DNA from: Helopsaltes ochotensis
Lineage: Eukaryota > Chordata > Aves > Passeriformes > Locustellidae
Assembly: GCA_013400155.1 (NCBI GenBank)
Contig: VXBM01001600.1
Span: 1-64,000, forward strand
DNA: 64,000 nucleotides
Reading direction: 5' to 3'
The notes beneath the pieces are model-generated. The model saw nothing but the letters and a program-made list of their open reading frames with translations. It did no database searches and had not been told where the DNA came from. Positions 39,501 through 52,563 of the stretch are shown piece after piece (the first letter of the stretch is position 1; each line of letters opens with the position of its first letter). The translations under genes were made by a program, and so were the position numbers.

Positions 39501-42500
39501 GAAGAGACATCTGAAAATAGTCTGGTAGCTGGGTCATTTATCAGGACTCTAGGAAACGTGGGGTGAGTTTCCTTCTTGTCATTCAAAGAGAGACATATTC
39601 AAAATCAGTTCTGTCTCCATTCTGGTGCTTCCGCTAATCATTCCCTCCTCAATTCAAGGCACCATCCAGATAAAATGAATAAAGCCAAGTATGTTCTGTT
39701 AAAAGGTTTTGTTCAAGCAAACAAACTTTTTTTATGTGGAAGAAAATACTGACATGAAACATTCCTGGTCCACTGCAGAACTGTAAAGGTGATGGGATTC
39801 TCTATGTACAATGGCAATATAGACTCTGTTGAGGCAACATACAACAAAACAGTTTTGCAACATGCAACAAAACAATCAACATCTGACTTCTACTGAGATT
39901 AAAGGCAACCTTTTATATTATTGGAATTTCATCATCTACTAGTATATTTGGTAATTTTCTAAGAGAATCTTTCTTGGAAAGCAGAGAAAAAGTAATTTCT
40001 TGGTACAAGAGGGCTTTTAAGTTACTTCCAAGAAGAACTTCATTAATTTCCTTAACTTTTAAATTCTTTTCTCCATGCCAATTTCTGGCTAGTTAACAAA
40101 CAAGACCTAATAGGCAGGGCAGATGCAAAGTCAGAGACTGGAGCTGTGAGACAAATACTGCATGAGGGAACAACTTTTTGGGAGAACATGTCACTGATTA
40201 CACTTGCCTTAAGAGCCAGAGAATGGGTGTTTTAGGGAAGAGGACTAGGCCTGTGGATATATCTGCCTTTTGCTTTTCCTGGGTGCCTGAGCTCTCCCCT
40301 TGACATGTAGTCTCTGCTGCGGTCAAAAACCTCACCTGGATAGCCATGGCAAGACTGAGCTCCTCATCACTTTTTTTCCTGAAGAAAAGCTGTAGTCAAT
40401 ATGAACATAAAGTCTAAGATTATGGAAAAGAATTTGACATAAATAGTACAGCAGTGCCTTTTTTGTAAAAACGGAGTTAGGAATATTTTTACAAAATTCA
40501 AAGATTTAGTGAGAAGTGTCCATAATTAAAATTTTATTGGATTGCCAAGACATTGCTGTTAAGATGGTCTTGATATATGACCTAGAGTTTTAGGGTTTTA
40601 ATTTTTTTTTTTAATTTGAGACTAGATATGCTTCTGTGTTATGCAAACTAATTAAGATGTTCAGAGAACATTGATTATGAACCTTTCACAGATTGCATGG
40701 TGCCTTGTGCAGGCAGATAGGAGAGCTTTATTAAAAATGCTTGTCATTTCTTAATATTTTTCACAGGACATATAATCTCTGGGATAAAGAATACTTGCAA
40801 GAGTCATTTGCTGATGCAGAACAAGGACTTTTATTAAGTCCAAATCTGTTTATTATCTGTAAATCCTCTAACTTGTCAAAACCTTGGATGAAAAAGTAAA
40901 GCAGGAGTTATAGGGTCTTTTCTGTTGAATTTAAATGAAGGATATATATTCGATGTCTGGTTTAATGATCCCTGCTCTTGAAGATTAAAACTATGACTGG
41001 TATCTCAAACTAACAAACTGATAACTGAAATGCTTCCTTTTTTTAAACTTTATATTAACCTCCTATTTTATTTAATTAGAGTTTGAATTTCAGTCTTCAT
41101 CCAAGATATATTTCTTCCCTTTTCAAAGATAAGACCAAGTTCAGAAACTCAGAATCATACTCATTTTCACTCAATTCTCAGGTAAAACTTGACTTACTTC
41201 AATTAACTTTAAGAAAAAATGGTCCAAAGTGATGAAAAAGAAATCACAATTTCTTCTGAAATTTGTCAAGATTCTCAATCCAGGCATTTTAGAGCACTGC
41301 AGTAAGCAGATTCAGTTCCCCTGAATCTGGCAGCTCTGCTTTTAGGAGACTGTAGATTAATCTCCTAGTAAGGCAAAAGGAATAAAGGTTTATTTGAATG
41401 GCTACAAAATTTTGGACTCTAAAACCTAGAGTTCGAAGAAAAGGGCATGTGTCTTTAGCTAACAGAAAACAGCACAAGAGAACCTTGACTCATGAATGCT
41501 CCTAACACCATCAAAATGCTAAATGTCCTTTACAGGAGGAGAGACAGAATCCACCCCATGTAGTGTATGTCGGGAATGTCATTTAATGCACAACTTGAGG
41601 GTAATGACTTTTCCCTGATGATGGAGGTGGTTTAAGAATCTGTATGAAATATACTGAAATTACTGCCAGGGTCAACCTTGATTGTACTGAGTTTATTTTG
41701 GGGTATTATAGGAAATGCAGGCTTTGAACTGCTTTAGAGTGATAAAAATATTTATAAAATTTCTTATACTTTAGTTCTGTCAGTAAATTAACTCAATTGC
41801 TTCTTTAATCTGAAGCTATGATTATTACATTCATGCCTTCCTCCAATTTCCTATAGTGAACATACAACATGACAGTAGAAATACATCAGAATTAAGTACT
41901 AAATTGACATTGTTTCTTACCACATGTAAATGTGTTTTCCATTGCATTCTCACCTGCATTCTAATATTAGGAACTTCTTAAGAAAGTATCAGTAGACAGC
42001 ATGTAGATTTTTGTTCATTTCAATTAGGTCCCCTCCCCTTTTTTATAATCCTTTGATCCTCTGATACTTTTAGTTAGTTTGTAGTATCTATGGAAAGAGT
42101 TTTGTTTACACGTTTTCCAACTGAAAGTCCAAAGTATTATTTATAACACTGACAGGGTTTTGCTTAAATCTGGAAGACTCTTCTTTAGAAGCCTAACATT
42201 AGTAGCATATTTGGTCATGAAGTGTTTTCTCACTACCCAGATTTTTTTGCTAAAGAAATTATGCTTGTTCTTGGTGCAAAATGTACAGTCTGCTGTTCTC
42301 CTACAGTTCTTCTATTCTTTCTCCTACACTCTAAAATATCTGAGGAATGGTACATGATTGTATTTAGTGAATTATTATGCCAAAGTGGGAAAATAACGAA
42401 ATTTTTTTAATGAGACAAAGTCAAGTTTGTATATATATAATATAAAATTATTTAATAAGTTAAAATAAAGTTATTTAATTGGAGCAAGTGTAGCTATTTT

Positions 42501-44880
42501 TCCCAACAGATAAAGTCATATGAAAATTACCCTTGCACTGTTAAACTTGCAGTGTCCTTGATATCTGGGAAAGCTCAAATTGAATGTTTAAAGACAGCTG
42601 TTTTTTAATGATTAGCACAGAGAAGAAAACAAGATTCTAAGTTTATTATCGTGCCCTCTTGTGAACGTGCAGAAGAAGCCAACAGCCATTCAGCTTTACC
42701 CTATTGTTTGCTAGTAGCTGAGTGCCAGAATAATTACTCTTTGTAGCCAGCATTCTTCTGGGCCCACACAGACCTACTCAGAAAATAGCTCATTAAAAGG
42801 ACCTCTGAAAATCCTTGCAGAGAAGGGGAAAATATGACCTCTTCTTCAGTTTTATCACAGACATTTTGTTGCTGCTTTTTTAATGTTCATTTTCTATTTA
42901 TCTTCCAACTGTGCTCTACATACTACAGGCAGCAGTCTGCAGAAGGAGGCATCTGAATTATCAGCCCTCTGAGTTTTATTAGTAGGGGACAGGTAAGAAT
43001 GCTTGTAGATGAGCTTGTATTGATTATTCATTAAATGCCTGGCACAAATGACTGTAAAGAGTACAGCTTCTAATGGGAAGCCTATTGCTGATAATACAAG
43101 ATGAAATAATCAATTTCTTAGAGATTAAAATATTAACTGCCTTCTCCTATGTGTGCTTTGTTTAAAAGCTGAAAATTTAGCAGCTGATATTTCCAAAGTA
43201 CTCTGTATATCCCTAAAGTACCATCAATGAGAACTCTGTCCTCTTCTTTATGGGAAGGAGCTGAGCAATATGGGCTAGCTGGTATTACAAGACTTTCACT
43301 GCTTTCTACTGGAATGACATTAGAAAAGGATGGTGACAGATTAACTAGAAGCCCTCAGTCTAGTCGTGTATGAGTAGATAAAGACTAAGGTTGTAATTTG
43401 CCTGAGTTGAAATCTATGAAAACATTGCTTTTCTTTTTTTAAAATACCCTTTTCTGATTGATAAAATGGATTGTTTAAATGCTTAAATGCTTAAATCTTA
43501 TCCAAATAAAAGAAAGAACTTACAGAATCTGTGCTGCCAGAAGCAAATCACATCTGCCTTTACTTTCCTTCTGCCAGATCCACTGCTTTTAAATGAAAAT
43601 TTATTTTCCAATTAAACAAAACTCGTCCAAAACATTTTAACTCTCAAAATCCCTTACTTTTTACAGTTTTAAAAAATGAAAATATTTTAATAAACTAAAC
43701 TGGAAAAGCCATCAAAAACTTAAAAGTACTTCTAACAAGTTTTGTTTAGTTGAGAACAGACAGCAGTATTAAAAGAGGAAAATTAGAGGAAAAGGAAACT
43801 TTTAGGAAATCAGAAAATCAAAATGAGGAGGCACCTGTCAGTGAAGATATACATGTAGTAGCTTCAGGTTGTGTATGAGCCTATCACTGCATTTTGGTGT
43901 TTTGATGAGAGCAGGTGGAGCTGGTTGGTTGTATCAGGGGCAGAAGGTAATGACAGGATCTCTTAACCCGAGGCATGGAAATGGGTACATTAAATCTTAC
44001 AGACGTAGCTGCAGTCTCTGAGTGGGGGGTGTTGGACACTGTCTTGTGTCCACTCCTGGAAAGAGTTTTCTTTGCTGAAAGTGCTGGCAGTGAGAATGAA
44101 TTTGCACCTGAAGCTGTAGACCTTTGGGTTTGAGGACAGTTTTTCTTAGAGTAAAAGCTACAATTAGCAGGTGACCATGGTACAAAGGACCATGGTTGTT
44201 AATTTCTTCCTGTCAGACTTGGATGTCTGGGGTGTTCATACTGTGTTGAAGTGTTTTGGATAGAACTATACCTGGGGAAACACAGAAACAATGCTGTTGT
44301 GAAACAAATGATGTTGTGTTTGCAAAAATATTGCTAAAGCACTCTTGCTAACAGCAGGCTTGCCCGAAGCACTGAGAGCCCTGACATCCAGCATATCCTC
44401 ATAAGGGTCCTTGAGGGATTTCTCACCCAACTGTTAACCTGGAGAAGTTTGAAGTGCAAGTCATCTGCTGAAGTGAGACTGCACTAGTCCTCATTCAGTT
44501 GCATTTAAGCAAACCAGCAAGACAGTGCTTCAAAACTGAGCAGAAACCTTGCACAGGTGGGAAATGCTCAATCTCATCTGCTGCATCCAAATTACTACCA
44601 AATCTCAAGGGTGGTAAGGACCAGATACCTTGTGCAACTTCTGCAAGCTAGAGAAACTCATACAGAGATGCAAAAATTTGTAGTTACTCTAATTGAAAAA
44701 TTAGCAGTCTAATCACAGAGTTATAATGCTGTTCATTCCCTTTCCCTGACAGGAACAAGTTGAAGGACACATTTCTCAAAAACAACATTTGTGTGAACCC
44801 TTTTGCTATTCAAGATATTATCATTAAGAGAATGAGGCTGTTGTTATTAAAGCAGATATTTTTTCTCAGGGTGTGTTTTG
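36551..44880. other. Non-coding stretch, nothing recognised
   Basis: AT-rich DNA with no coding exon, transposon or RNA gene that I recognise. Some parts (for example 36650-37100) are very AT-rich. Conserved noncoding elements could be present but cannot be seen from one species. Confidence 0.55.
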
Positions 44881-45198
44881 TTACTCAAGCAGCTTTCTCA
44901 AACCCTCATGCACAAACTCATGCACAGCTGGCAGGACAGCCCTTTGTGCAGAAGTAGAAGACTTTACTACTAGGTCTTTGGCTTCTAAGAGAGTGACCTG
45001 TGTGTGTAATCCTGCAGTCTTTGTCTGTGTACAGCAGATACAGCTGTCTTGGATGGCGTTCAACTTGTTCATTGCTGATTCCAGTGTGCCCTGGTGGTCT
45101 TGGGCCAACGCTTGGTATTCTGAATTTATCATGTATTTTGTATTCAACTGGACCACTAATCTCTTGAGTTTATCCACTTGGGAAAGACTTTGGTGCAT
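44881..45198 (-). other. Unrecognised 105-codon open frame, possibly a retropseudogene fragment
   Basis: The minus strand is open for 105 codons. The predicted peptide is unlike the low-complexity chance frames elsewhere in the window: mixed, charged and helix-like, with MHQSLSQVDKLKRLVVQLN at its start, DHQGTLESAMNKLNAIQ in the middle and VHEFVHEGLRKLLE at its end. This looks like a piece of a coiled-coil protein. I do not recognise the family. No poly(A) tail, introns or flanking exons were identified, and the + strand is also open here, which weakens the case. It may be a fragment of a processed pseudogene or pure chance. Confidence 0.25.
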
Positions 45199-45932
45199 TA
45201 TCTCTCACACTTACCCTCTCTTCAATCTGTTTTCTCCTAGTACCTCCTTATTGTACTGTTCACCCAAGTGCACACAAACTCTCACATACATGGGACTTAT
45301 ATTATGATGTAGTCTAAGTACAGACATACTCACACTTAAAGAACAAATGGTGCTACTATTGCAGCTCATTCCCAATGATCACACAGTTGAAAGCAACCTA
45401 GACAACCTTCTCATTTCTACCACTTTGATTTTCTATGCATTGTTATGGAAGCTGCCAGCATCTCCAGTTGTTTGCAGGAAGGGGGATGATGTTGATGGTG
45501 GGGCTTACCCTGAGCTTTGGGCCCACTTGAAGCTACTTTACTGTCTTTATTAACAGTTTACTTGTTCCTCCTTCATTGGCCAGCATATCCAATGTCTAAA
45601 TTTGATGGTGTTTGGTATGTTCTGTGTATGCCGGATACTGCTTTTTTGCTTGCTCTGTTATTCTTAATACAAGCGCACAAGGTTGCATTCCTGTAGTGAG
45701 TAACAATTTATTAATGACTTGTGCTTGTAACCCTAGGGCTCCTATTCCACACTTGCACTTTCAAGGCTTCTGCTGTTATCTTGTGCTTGTACTTTTGGAA
45801 GCATCTTTTAAAATCCCTTGTTTTTCTTCAACAGCCTTCAAGCTATGATAGCATGACATGTAGTATTAGCACATATGTATCCTTTTTCTGGAGTCACTCT
45901 GTAGTTAACCCATTGTACAAAATTGATGGTCT

Positions 45933-46065
45933 GCTAGGAGATTAGCTCAATTAGCATATGCTAAGAATGCCAAGGTTGTGGGTTCAATCCCTGGCAACTC
46001 CCTTACGAGTTGGACTCATTGATCCTTATGGGTCCCTTCCAACTCAGACTATTCTGTCATTCCAT
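45933..46065 (+). mobile_element. tRNA-derived SINE with CR1-like tail (TguSINE1-like)
   Basis: The 5' half is tRNA-like, with an A box TTAGCTCAATTAG (45942-45954) and a B box GGTTCAATCC (45981-45990), both parts of an RNA polymerase III internal promoter. The 3' half is the tail shared with CR1 LINEs: GTTGGACTCATTGATCCTTA, then GGGTCCCTTCCAACTCAGA, then ATTCTGTCATTCCAT. A tRNA-Ile head fused to a CR1 tail is the structure of TguSINE1 in passerine birds. Several mismatches, including in the anticodon region, show that it is an old copy and not a working tRNA gene. CR1 enzymes would have mobilised it. Confidence 0.8.
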
Positions 46066-49000
46066 CAATAAGAGTGTTCAGTTTTCAACACATTCAGGGG
46101 ATATGTGCAGGCACAGCTGTGATGCTGGGCACCACCTCCTTCCAAAATGTATTGCTTGCAACAATGTCACTGTTGTGTTACCAAACTTGCTCGGCAATGT
46201 GTTTTTGAAAGGAGAACGGGAGATGCTCCCCTGTGGTGTCAGCACGGCGGGGTTTGATTCTCCTCTGGTGTCACAGGCAGGACTGGCAGTGCTCCGTGTG
46301 TGGCAGCAGAACCTCACCGTGTGTGAGCCTCAGCTCCGTGGGGAAGGAACTGCTCTGGCTGGAATCCCTCTGGGCCCCAATCCTTCAGACATTTTGTGAC
46401 AGCAAAAGGCAAATGGCTTATGTGTGATGCTATAAAATTGAAGTTCCTTGCTGGCATCATCCCACAAATCTGATGTCTCGGCTCTGACAGATGTAAGTAG
46501 GGATATATTTATCTTCCCAGTGCTTGATTTGAAAACTACACCCTCTTATTGATAGACACAGCTTTTGGGAAAAGACAGTAAGAGGAACGATGTCATAAAG
46601 ATTAGAGAGAACATGCTTCAAGGTTTCTGTGAGAGTGGCAGCAGCATTTTGGGACTGTCTTACAGGGCTGAAATTACAAGAAACTCTTACCGGAAAAAGA
46701 ATAAATTCGAAGTGTCAATTTCTCACTGAGTAATCAGGATAGAGTTGTTCAAAAATGGATTGGAAAATTGGGATCTGTTTTTCCTCACTGCTATACTAAC
46801 GTAACTAATAGCAGCCTGTTTTTGTTGGGCAGAGGTATCATGACATTGCATAAGCAGATAATATGTATATCAGTTTTTAAATGTATCTGTTAATGTGCTA
46901 GTATGGATGTTCCACATATGAAGGCGTAAATCCTATGACCTTGTAAGGACTCCAGTTTCAAGGCAGATATTTTTCTTTCTCTACAGGCACTGGATTTGAT
47001 CTGAAGTCTCACATTTCCCAAGGAGTCTTCTGACAAAGAACAATATAAAAATATTTGATAAGCAGTCCATGTGCATGTTAGACACCACCACTTTTCTGTT
47101 TTGTTTTGATTTTTAAAAGATTTTCTTTTGTAATCAACCTTCAAACTTTTTTCAGTCAACATTTGACAGTCCTTGACTGCCTTCTATGGAAGGCAAAATG
47201 GCAAGCATGGCCACACTAGTGCAAAATCAGCAGCAATATTTCAGCTTAATTTATGGCTGATCCAGACAGCAAAATGAGCGCAGGAGAGCCAGAGGGAAGT
47301 GGTGATTACCTGCTGAGGGAGAAGCTAGGGGCAGTCTGGGTATGGGACTGCCTAGTTGTGGTGTTATGCATAGGTGATGGACTAGAGCGGCCTGGGCTGT
47401 TACAACACAGTGTTTTAACTTGGGAGATGTTGCTTCTTAGGAAGTTTCAGAGACTGGAAGCAAATAAGGGGTTTAAGGGTGTCAGTGATACTATAAATAT
47501 GATTTAAAGACCCAGGTCATTTTAGGGTCTAATATTTTATGACCATTTAGTCACACTGCATTCAAGCAAGTCAAGTAAGCATAACAGGCAAGGTATTTTA
47601 CTTGCCCTTAGAAAAAGGAGGAAATTAAATGTTGTTTTTACTTACTTTTCATCAAACTTAGCTGCATATGTGTGTAGAGCAGTATTACAGTTGTATAAAG
47701 TCTGCTGGGCTGAAGAGCTAATTAAAATTATGTTCGAAAAAACCACTCAATCTGAATGACCTCTTGCATTTTGAATATTAGATTAAATTTTTTTACTATT
47801 ATTCATTTGCTCTTTCTAGTGCTTTACACACATCAAGCATTCATTTTCAAAAGATACTTGTCTGCTTGTGAGTGTGTGTTGATGTAATGAAAGAAGCACA
47901 AATGATTTGCTGAAGGTGATAAAATGGGCACATCATAAAGCTTGAGGAAGCTTTTGGACCACAGCTGTCCTTGGGAACTTTGGCACAAACTTCATCTTGA
48001 CTGTAATTCATTCTGGACTTTCGGAATGGGTTTAGCTTTTTCCTCTGAAGTTTCACAGAGAGAAAGTTGCAGTTCAGATGATCATCTGCTGCTGTTTATA
48101 AAAGGTTTTAGAAAAGCCAGAGTTCATATCATGCAATAAACAGCTAATCCATATTAAGTTACTGTGACAGCTATAATAAGTCAGGATATGAAGAGTGTTA
48201 CATCTCATTACTTGATAACTCCATCTGACTAGATTTTTCTCTGTCTCCTCCTCGAGACAATGTCTCTTTGTGGTTTGACTTTAGTCTGAACATAGAAAAG
48301 GAGTTTAGGGAGAGATTACAGGACTCGGGCTGTGTTTTTGGATGGACCCTCCCCGTGGCTGGGTGAATGGTGTTAGCTGTGCTCTCTCTGACTGTCAGAG
48401 CTATATTTATCACTCAGGAATTGTGGGCGTGTGAATTTGTGCTCTGACCAAAACATTGCTTCAGTCAACATGTTTCTATTTCATGATGTACACACTTGTT
48501 ATTTTGCTGTTATTTGCTCATAATTTCCTTTTCTGTCCTTTAAACAAATAAATATCTTCAAAGGAAGAGCTAGATGTTTCAAGTATGAGGTTTTCTCAGG
48601 GCATTGTTTTATTAACGGAATGACTTACATTAGCAAATCAGTGGAAGAAGTGGTAACGTGAACCAGCATATTGAATTTCACTTTAGCAATCTGTATTCCA
48701 GAAGAAAATCCTGAGAAGCAATCATTGACAATGGAACCTCAATTTAAATTACAAAACAGGCAGTATGCTGAATGCATATAGAGTATATGAGAGATTAAAT
48801 GGAAGTGTTTGTTTGTGTTCATAAGGCAACCAAAACAATAAAAATGGGCTCTATAAGTAAGGACTACAGAAGCTGTGGTAATGAAAACAATAATTAATAT
48901 AATTTAAGTTACTATCCCCAGGGCAGTTGTAAATTGGTGGTATTAATTATGCAACAAACCTGTTTGTAAATTGATGACATAGGAGCTCATGGAAGTCATC

Positions 49001-49172
49001 TAGAATAATTTTTTTTGTTTTGAAGCTTTTTGGCAATATATTATGCAACTGCCAATAGCCACCAATGGATATTCAAAGGTTATTTCCATTAAACTCTATA
49101 ATGTGTATTCTTCAAAAAACTAATTAATGTGAAGGCTGCAATTATAAACAATCAGTTATTTCATGTGCATAA

Positions 49173-49265
49173 GATTGATTATATAATATATTGATTGATT
49201 ATATAATATATTGATTGTTTTATATTATATAATCAATCATAAGATTGATTATATAATATAAAACA
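49173..49265. repeat. AT-rich palindromic repeat with 23-bp perfect hairpin
   Basis: The motif GATTGATTATATAATATA occurs in direct orientation at 49173-49190, in a close variant just after, and again at 49243-49260. Between them lies its exact reverse complement (49221-49238). The copies at 49216-49238 and 49243-49265 form a perfect 23-bp stem with a 4-nt ATAA loop. Confidence 0.9.
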
Positions 49266-50487
49266 GAATTCCTTAGTATTGAATTCAAAAGATGTCACAT
49301 TTGGTATTTTTCTGCCACTGTAAATGTATTGATTCAAGAGAATTCCAGCAGCAGGAATTTGGTATTTGGAATTACCTCTGCTGTCACTGTTGATTATGGA
49401 GAAAAGATGATGAGAAGTTTCATATATTTTTTAATATATATTTGAATTTTAAGCTTTTTTTCTTTATTGTTTACCTCTACATATCAGAATGGCTATCAAC
49501 AGATGTAATGAAGTGCTGGAAGTAATTTCTTTTCAGTTCTTCAGGCTTAGAAACATCAGCCAGAGAGTGAGAGATGGTAAATTAGATGAGTATATGAAAA
49601 AAGGTGCAAAAATATCTTCTTTACCTTAAAAAAGAAAGTAGTATGTAACAGTTCCTTCTGCTTCACATTGTTCAATTAAAATTTAAATTTTAAAATGTCA
49701 AAGTATTTTACTTATTTTTTTAAAAAAAATCTATAAAATGAAAAGAAGCACTTAAAATTTTAAAGCAAGAAATATTTCTCTTTTGTTTTCCCCTAGTGTT
49801 GTCTGGCTAGTCATGTGATATTTGCTTGTCTAGGTTTCTGTGAAGCAGCTTAGATTGCATGACCAGTTTTACCAGCTGGAAATTCCTGTTTCTCAATTGC
49901 TATGACCGAAACTAAGAGGAACACAGTCCTGTCACTGCTGAGTGCAGTATCTAGCAAATAAACTGTCTGAAATGCAGTAATTTTGTTTGCTTTGTGTATG
50001 CTTTCTAAACTCTAAGAAAATAGTATATACTAGGGGAATATAAATAATGCCGTGATTTAATGGCATCTCCCACCTGAAAAAAATTTCCTTGTTTGTCCAC
50101 TTTTATGCATTTTCCAATCATAGTTCTAGCTTGCAAGCAGTTTTGGTGATTATTTCCACAATGTCTTTAGGCCAAATACAGCAAGGTTTCCTTTGTGTGT
50201 TCTGTAATTTTTCCACCAAAGCAGTAAAATTGGAAGTGCAGCATAAGACACATACAAAATTAGGTGATATCAAAATATCCCCATTACTGTGCAACAGCCT
50301 GGAGCCTCTAGTCTGATTCCTTGTTTGTATTTCCTCATTACAAATATGCAGATAAAATAGTGGGAGTTTAGCAAAGCTGTCATATTATATTGGAAGTTGC
50401 CATAAATCTGTTTGGGCTTGCTATTTGCACGCTTATTCCATCTCTTCCTTTTTCTTTTATAAGGAATATTTTGCTCTCTTACTCAAG

Positions 50488-50547
50488 AATATCCAGTGAT
50501 ACAGAACTGGATATTTTGACACTCAACTGCTGTTGAGTGTCAAAATA
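50488..50547. repeat. Two overlapping perfect hairpins
   Basis: The first is AATATCCAG (50488-50496) with its complement at 50507-50515. The second is a 16-bp perfect stem, TATTTTGACACTCAAC at 50512-50527 and its complement at 50532-50547, with a TGCT loop. The stems share bases 50512-50515, so they are mutually exclusive. The second is too short to be a microRNA precursor by itself. Confidence 0.9.
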
Positions 50548-51465
50548 AGAGCATGACTAGAGGTTGAGGTTGAGGGGGGAAAAGGTTTTCAAAGATGACC
50601 AAGGTAGCCAAAGTCACCAGCTGCACTAATTAGAGAGAGAAGATGAAAGCAAATCTTCAGGTACTATGTAAGACTGCAGTGAATCGTCTCAGCTGTATAG
50701 AAATCACTAATGCTAATGTGATGGGTGCTCCTGCCTGTGTGCAGGCAATCCTGCACCTTGAAGGTGCAGCAGATGCTCGGCTGGAGGCTGCATCCCTGGC
50801 TGTGTTGTAGGGACTGGCAGCTGCTCCCTGCCGAGTACATCCTTGAGTACTGATGGTACTCTACTGGCTTTTATCAGGTGCAAGGACTAAGTGTTTAATG
50901 TGCTGGCTAATAATATTTAAAAATGGTGTTTCTCTTTTATGAAAAGCAATGATCAGACTCAAGTACCTTAGCCCCTGAGAGAAGGAGAGAGCTGTTGTGT
51001 CTCCTTCCCATAAAATAACAACCTGAACTCCTGGCATGGTGCAGCGTTTAGCTGTTACTCTTTCATTGTTGATTCAGGCCATGTATTATATATTCCGGTG
51101 CTTGGTCACTTGTGTGAAATGGAGGGGGAAGTAAAAGGAGAGCACCTTGTACCTGCACACCTGGATGTGTCTGAGAGAGCACAGATCTTCCAAAATTAGA
51201 GGAAAGAACAGTTGACAGCATTTCTACAAATAAGATGCCTCTGTTCTACCCAAGCACTTCAGGAGGCAGCTGTTAGTAGAAGTAACTAATATTTGAGTAG
51301 AGATTTTTAAAACTGGAAATCGTGTCCATCATTTTAATTTTCCAGCCACAAGATGATCATGTAAACCATAATTCCACTCTGTTCCATAATTGCTATTTAC
51401 TTATAGATGCAAATTACAAAGAAGCATAATGAGAGTCATAGCTCTTCAATTTGTTTCACTTTAAA

Positions 51466-51500
51466 CAAGCAAGCAAGCAAGCAAGGAAAAAAAAAAAAAA
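51466..51500. repeat. (AAGC)n simple repeat followed by poly(A)
   Basis: About five AAGC units, then 14 consecutive A residues ending at 51500. Confidence 0.85.
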
Positions 51501-52563
51501 GGAGCTGAAGCAATAATCCTGTTTTCCTGTATGATTCAATACAGTTCAAGTCTGTATATTAGGGGTCATTGAAAAGACAATTAACAGTCATAAAGTTTAC
51601 ATCAGATGATATAACAAAGGAAAATCAATGTACTCCATAGTTTTGGATCAGCATAAAGAATTTTTTTACACCGACAAATACTGGGAAAGTCAGCATGTCA
51701 AGTTCAGTGGTTTGGGGTGTGGCTCCCTCGATTTACCTTGTGAAGGCATCTGCAGTTCTTCTTCCTCATATCTGGCAAAGCAACTGAGAGTTTTATGATG
51801 ATTTGGACTTCTTTTCCCTGCTCCAACTCCTGTGCAGGGGATTCAAGTGATTGGAGAGCACTGTGATAATATTGAACATTTAGGTGAAATTGCCTTTTTT
51901 AGTATATTTTGTCTTTGGTGCATTCAGGCCCTATATACAAAGACCTACTGAGGTAGGGCAACAGTGGGAGGGAGAAATAAGCAGACAGATAAGCAATTAG
52001 CTGGTGTATGTGGCTGGAAAGCCAAAATAAAATGGAGAAGATACTTAAATCACAATTTATTTCAGGTATTGCTCAGAATTACCTGCATTTGCATTAGAAA
52101 ATTAATATTTATTTATTTATTTTATTTTATTTTTGTTAAGAAAATACTCCAGGGGCTATAATTTGCCCAGATAGACTGGTATAATTGAATTGTTGTCCTA
52201 CTAAAGTGGAGCTAAGCAAAGATAAAAACAGCCTTGAAATGGATTGAATAATTTTTCTGATTTTGTTATGGAAAATTGAAAGAATAGCAAGCTATCAAAC
52301 AAAAGTTTTCCTGTCTGCTGTGCCACACACTAGAATATAGAGAATGTTGATGAGTATAACCAAGGCAGTATTTGGTCTGTTAAATCAAGCTTTAATACAC
52401 AATTAGCCAATTAAAAAAACCCACTAAAACAATGTCCAGTAGAGTTAATAACAGATGTGTAAGTTATGTAGATTAATTATTTCCTGATATTCATATTATC
52501 TCAACTCTGATAAAAATCTTCTTTATTTGGATAAAGAAGTTGAACTAATTTTGTGTTTTGTAG

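Larger units (their letters stand above)
46066..52563. other. Non-coding stretch upstream of the first recognised MLIP exon
   Basis: AT-rich DNA, most likely within MLIP intron 1. It includes a GC-richer patch at about 46200-46400 with no recognisable content, hairpins at 49173-49265 and 50488-50547, and an AAGC/poly(A) simple repeat at 51466-51500. It ends in the acceptor of the 52564 exon. No Met-bearing first MLIP coding exon was recognised. Confidence 0.6.

Noticed and set aside
45939..45995. Possible functional tRNA gene
   Set aside because: It has recognisable A and B boxes but poor stem pairing, a disrupted anticodon region, and runs straight into a CR1-type tail, so it is a SINE head.
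47253..47507. Open frame of 84 codons starting MADPDSKMSAGEPEG
   Set aside because: It has a plausible start, but the peptide soon becomes unstructured with no known family, and there is no promoter or exon context.
50512..50547. MicroRNA precursor
   Set aside because: The perfect stem is only 16 bp with a 4-nt loop, shorter than a normal precursor, and the flanks do not extend the pairing.
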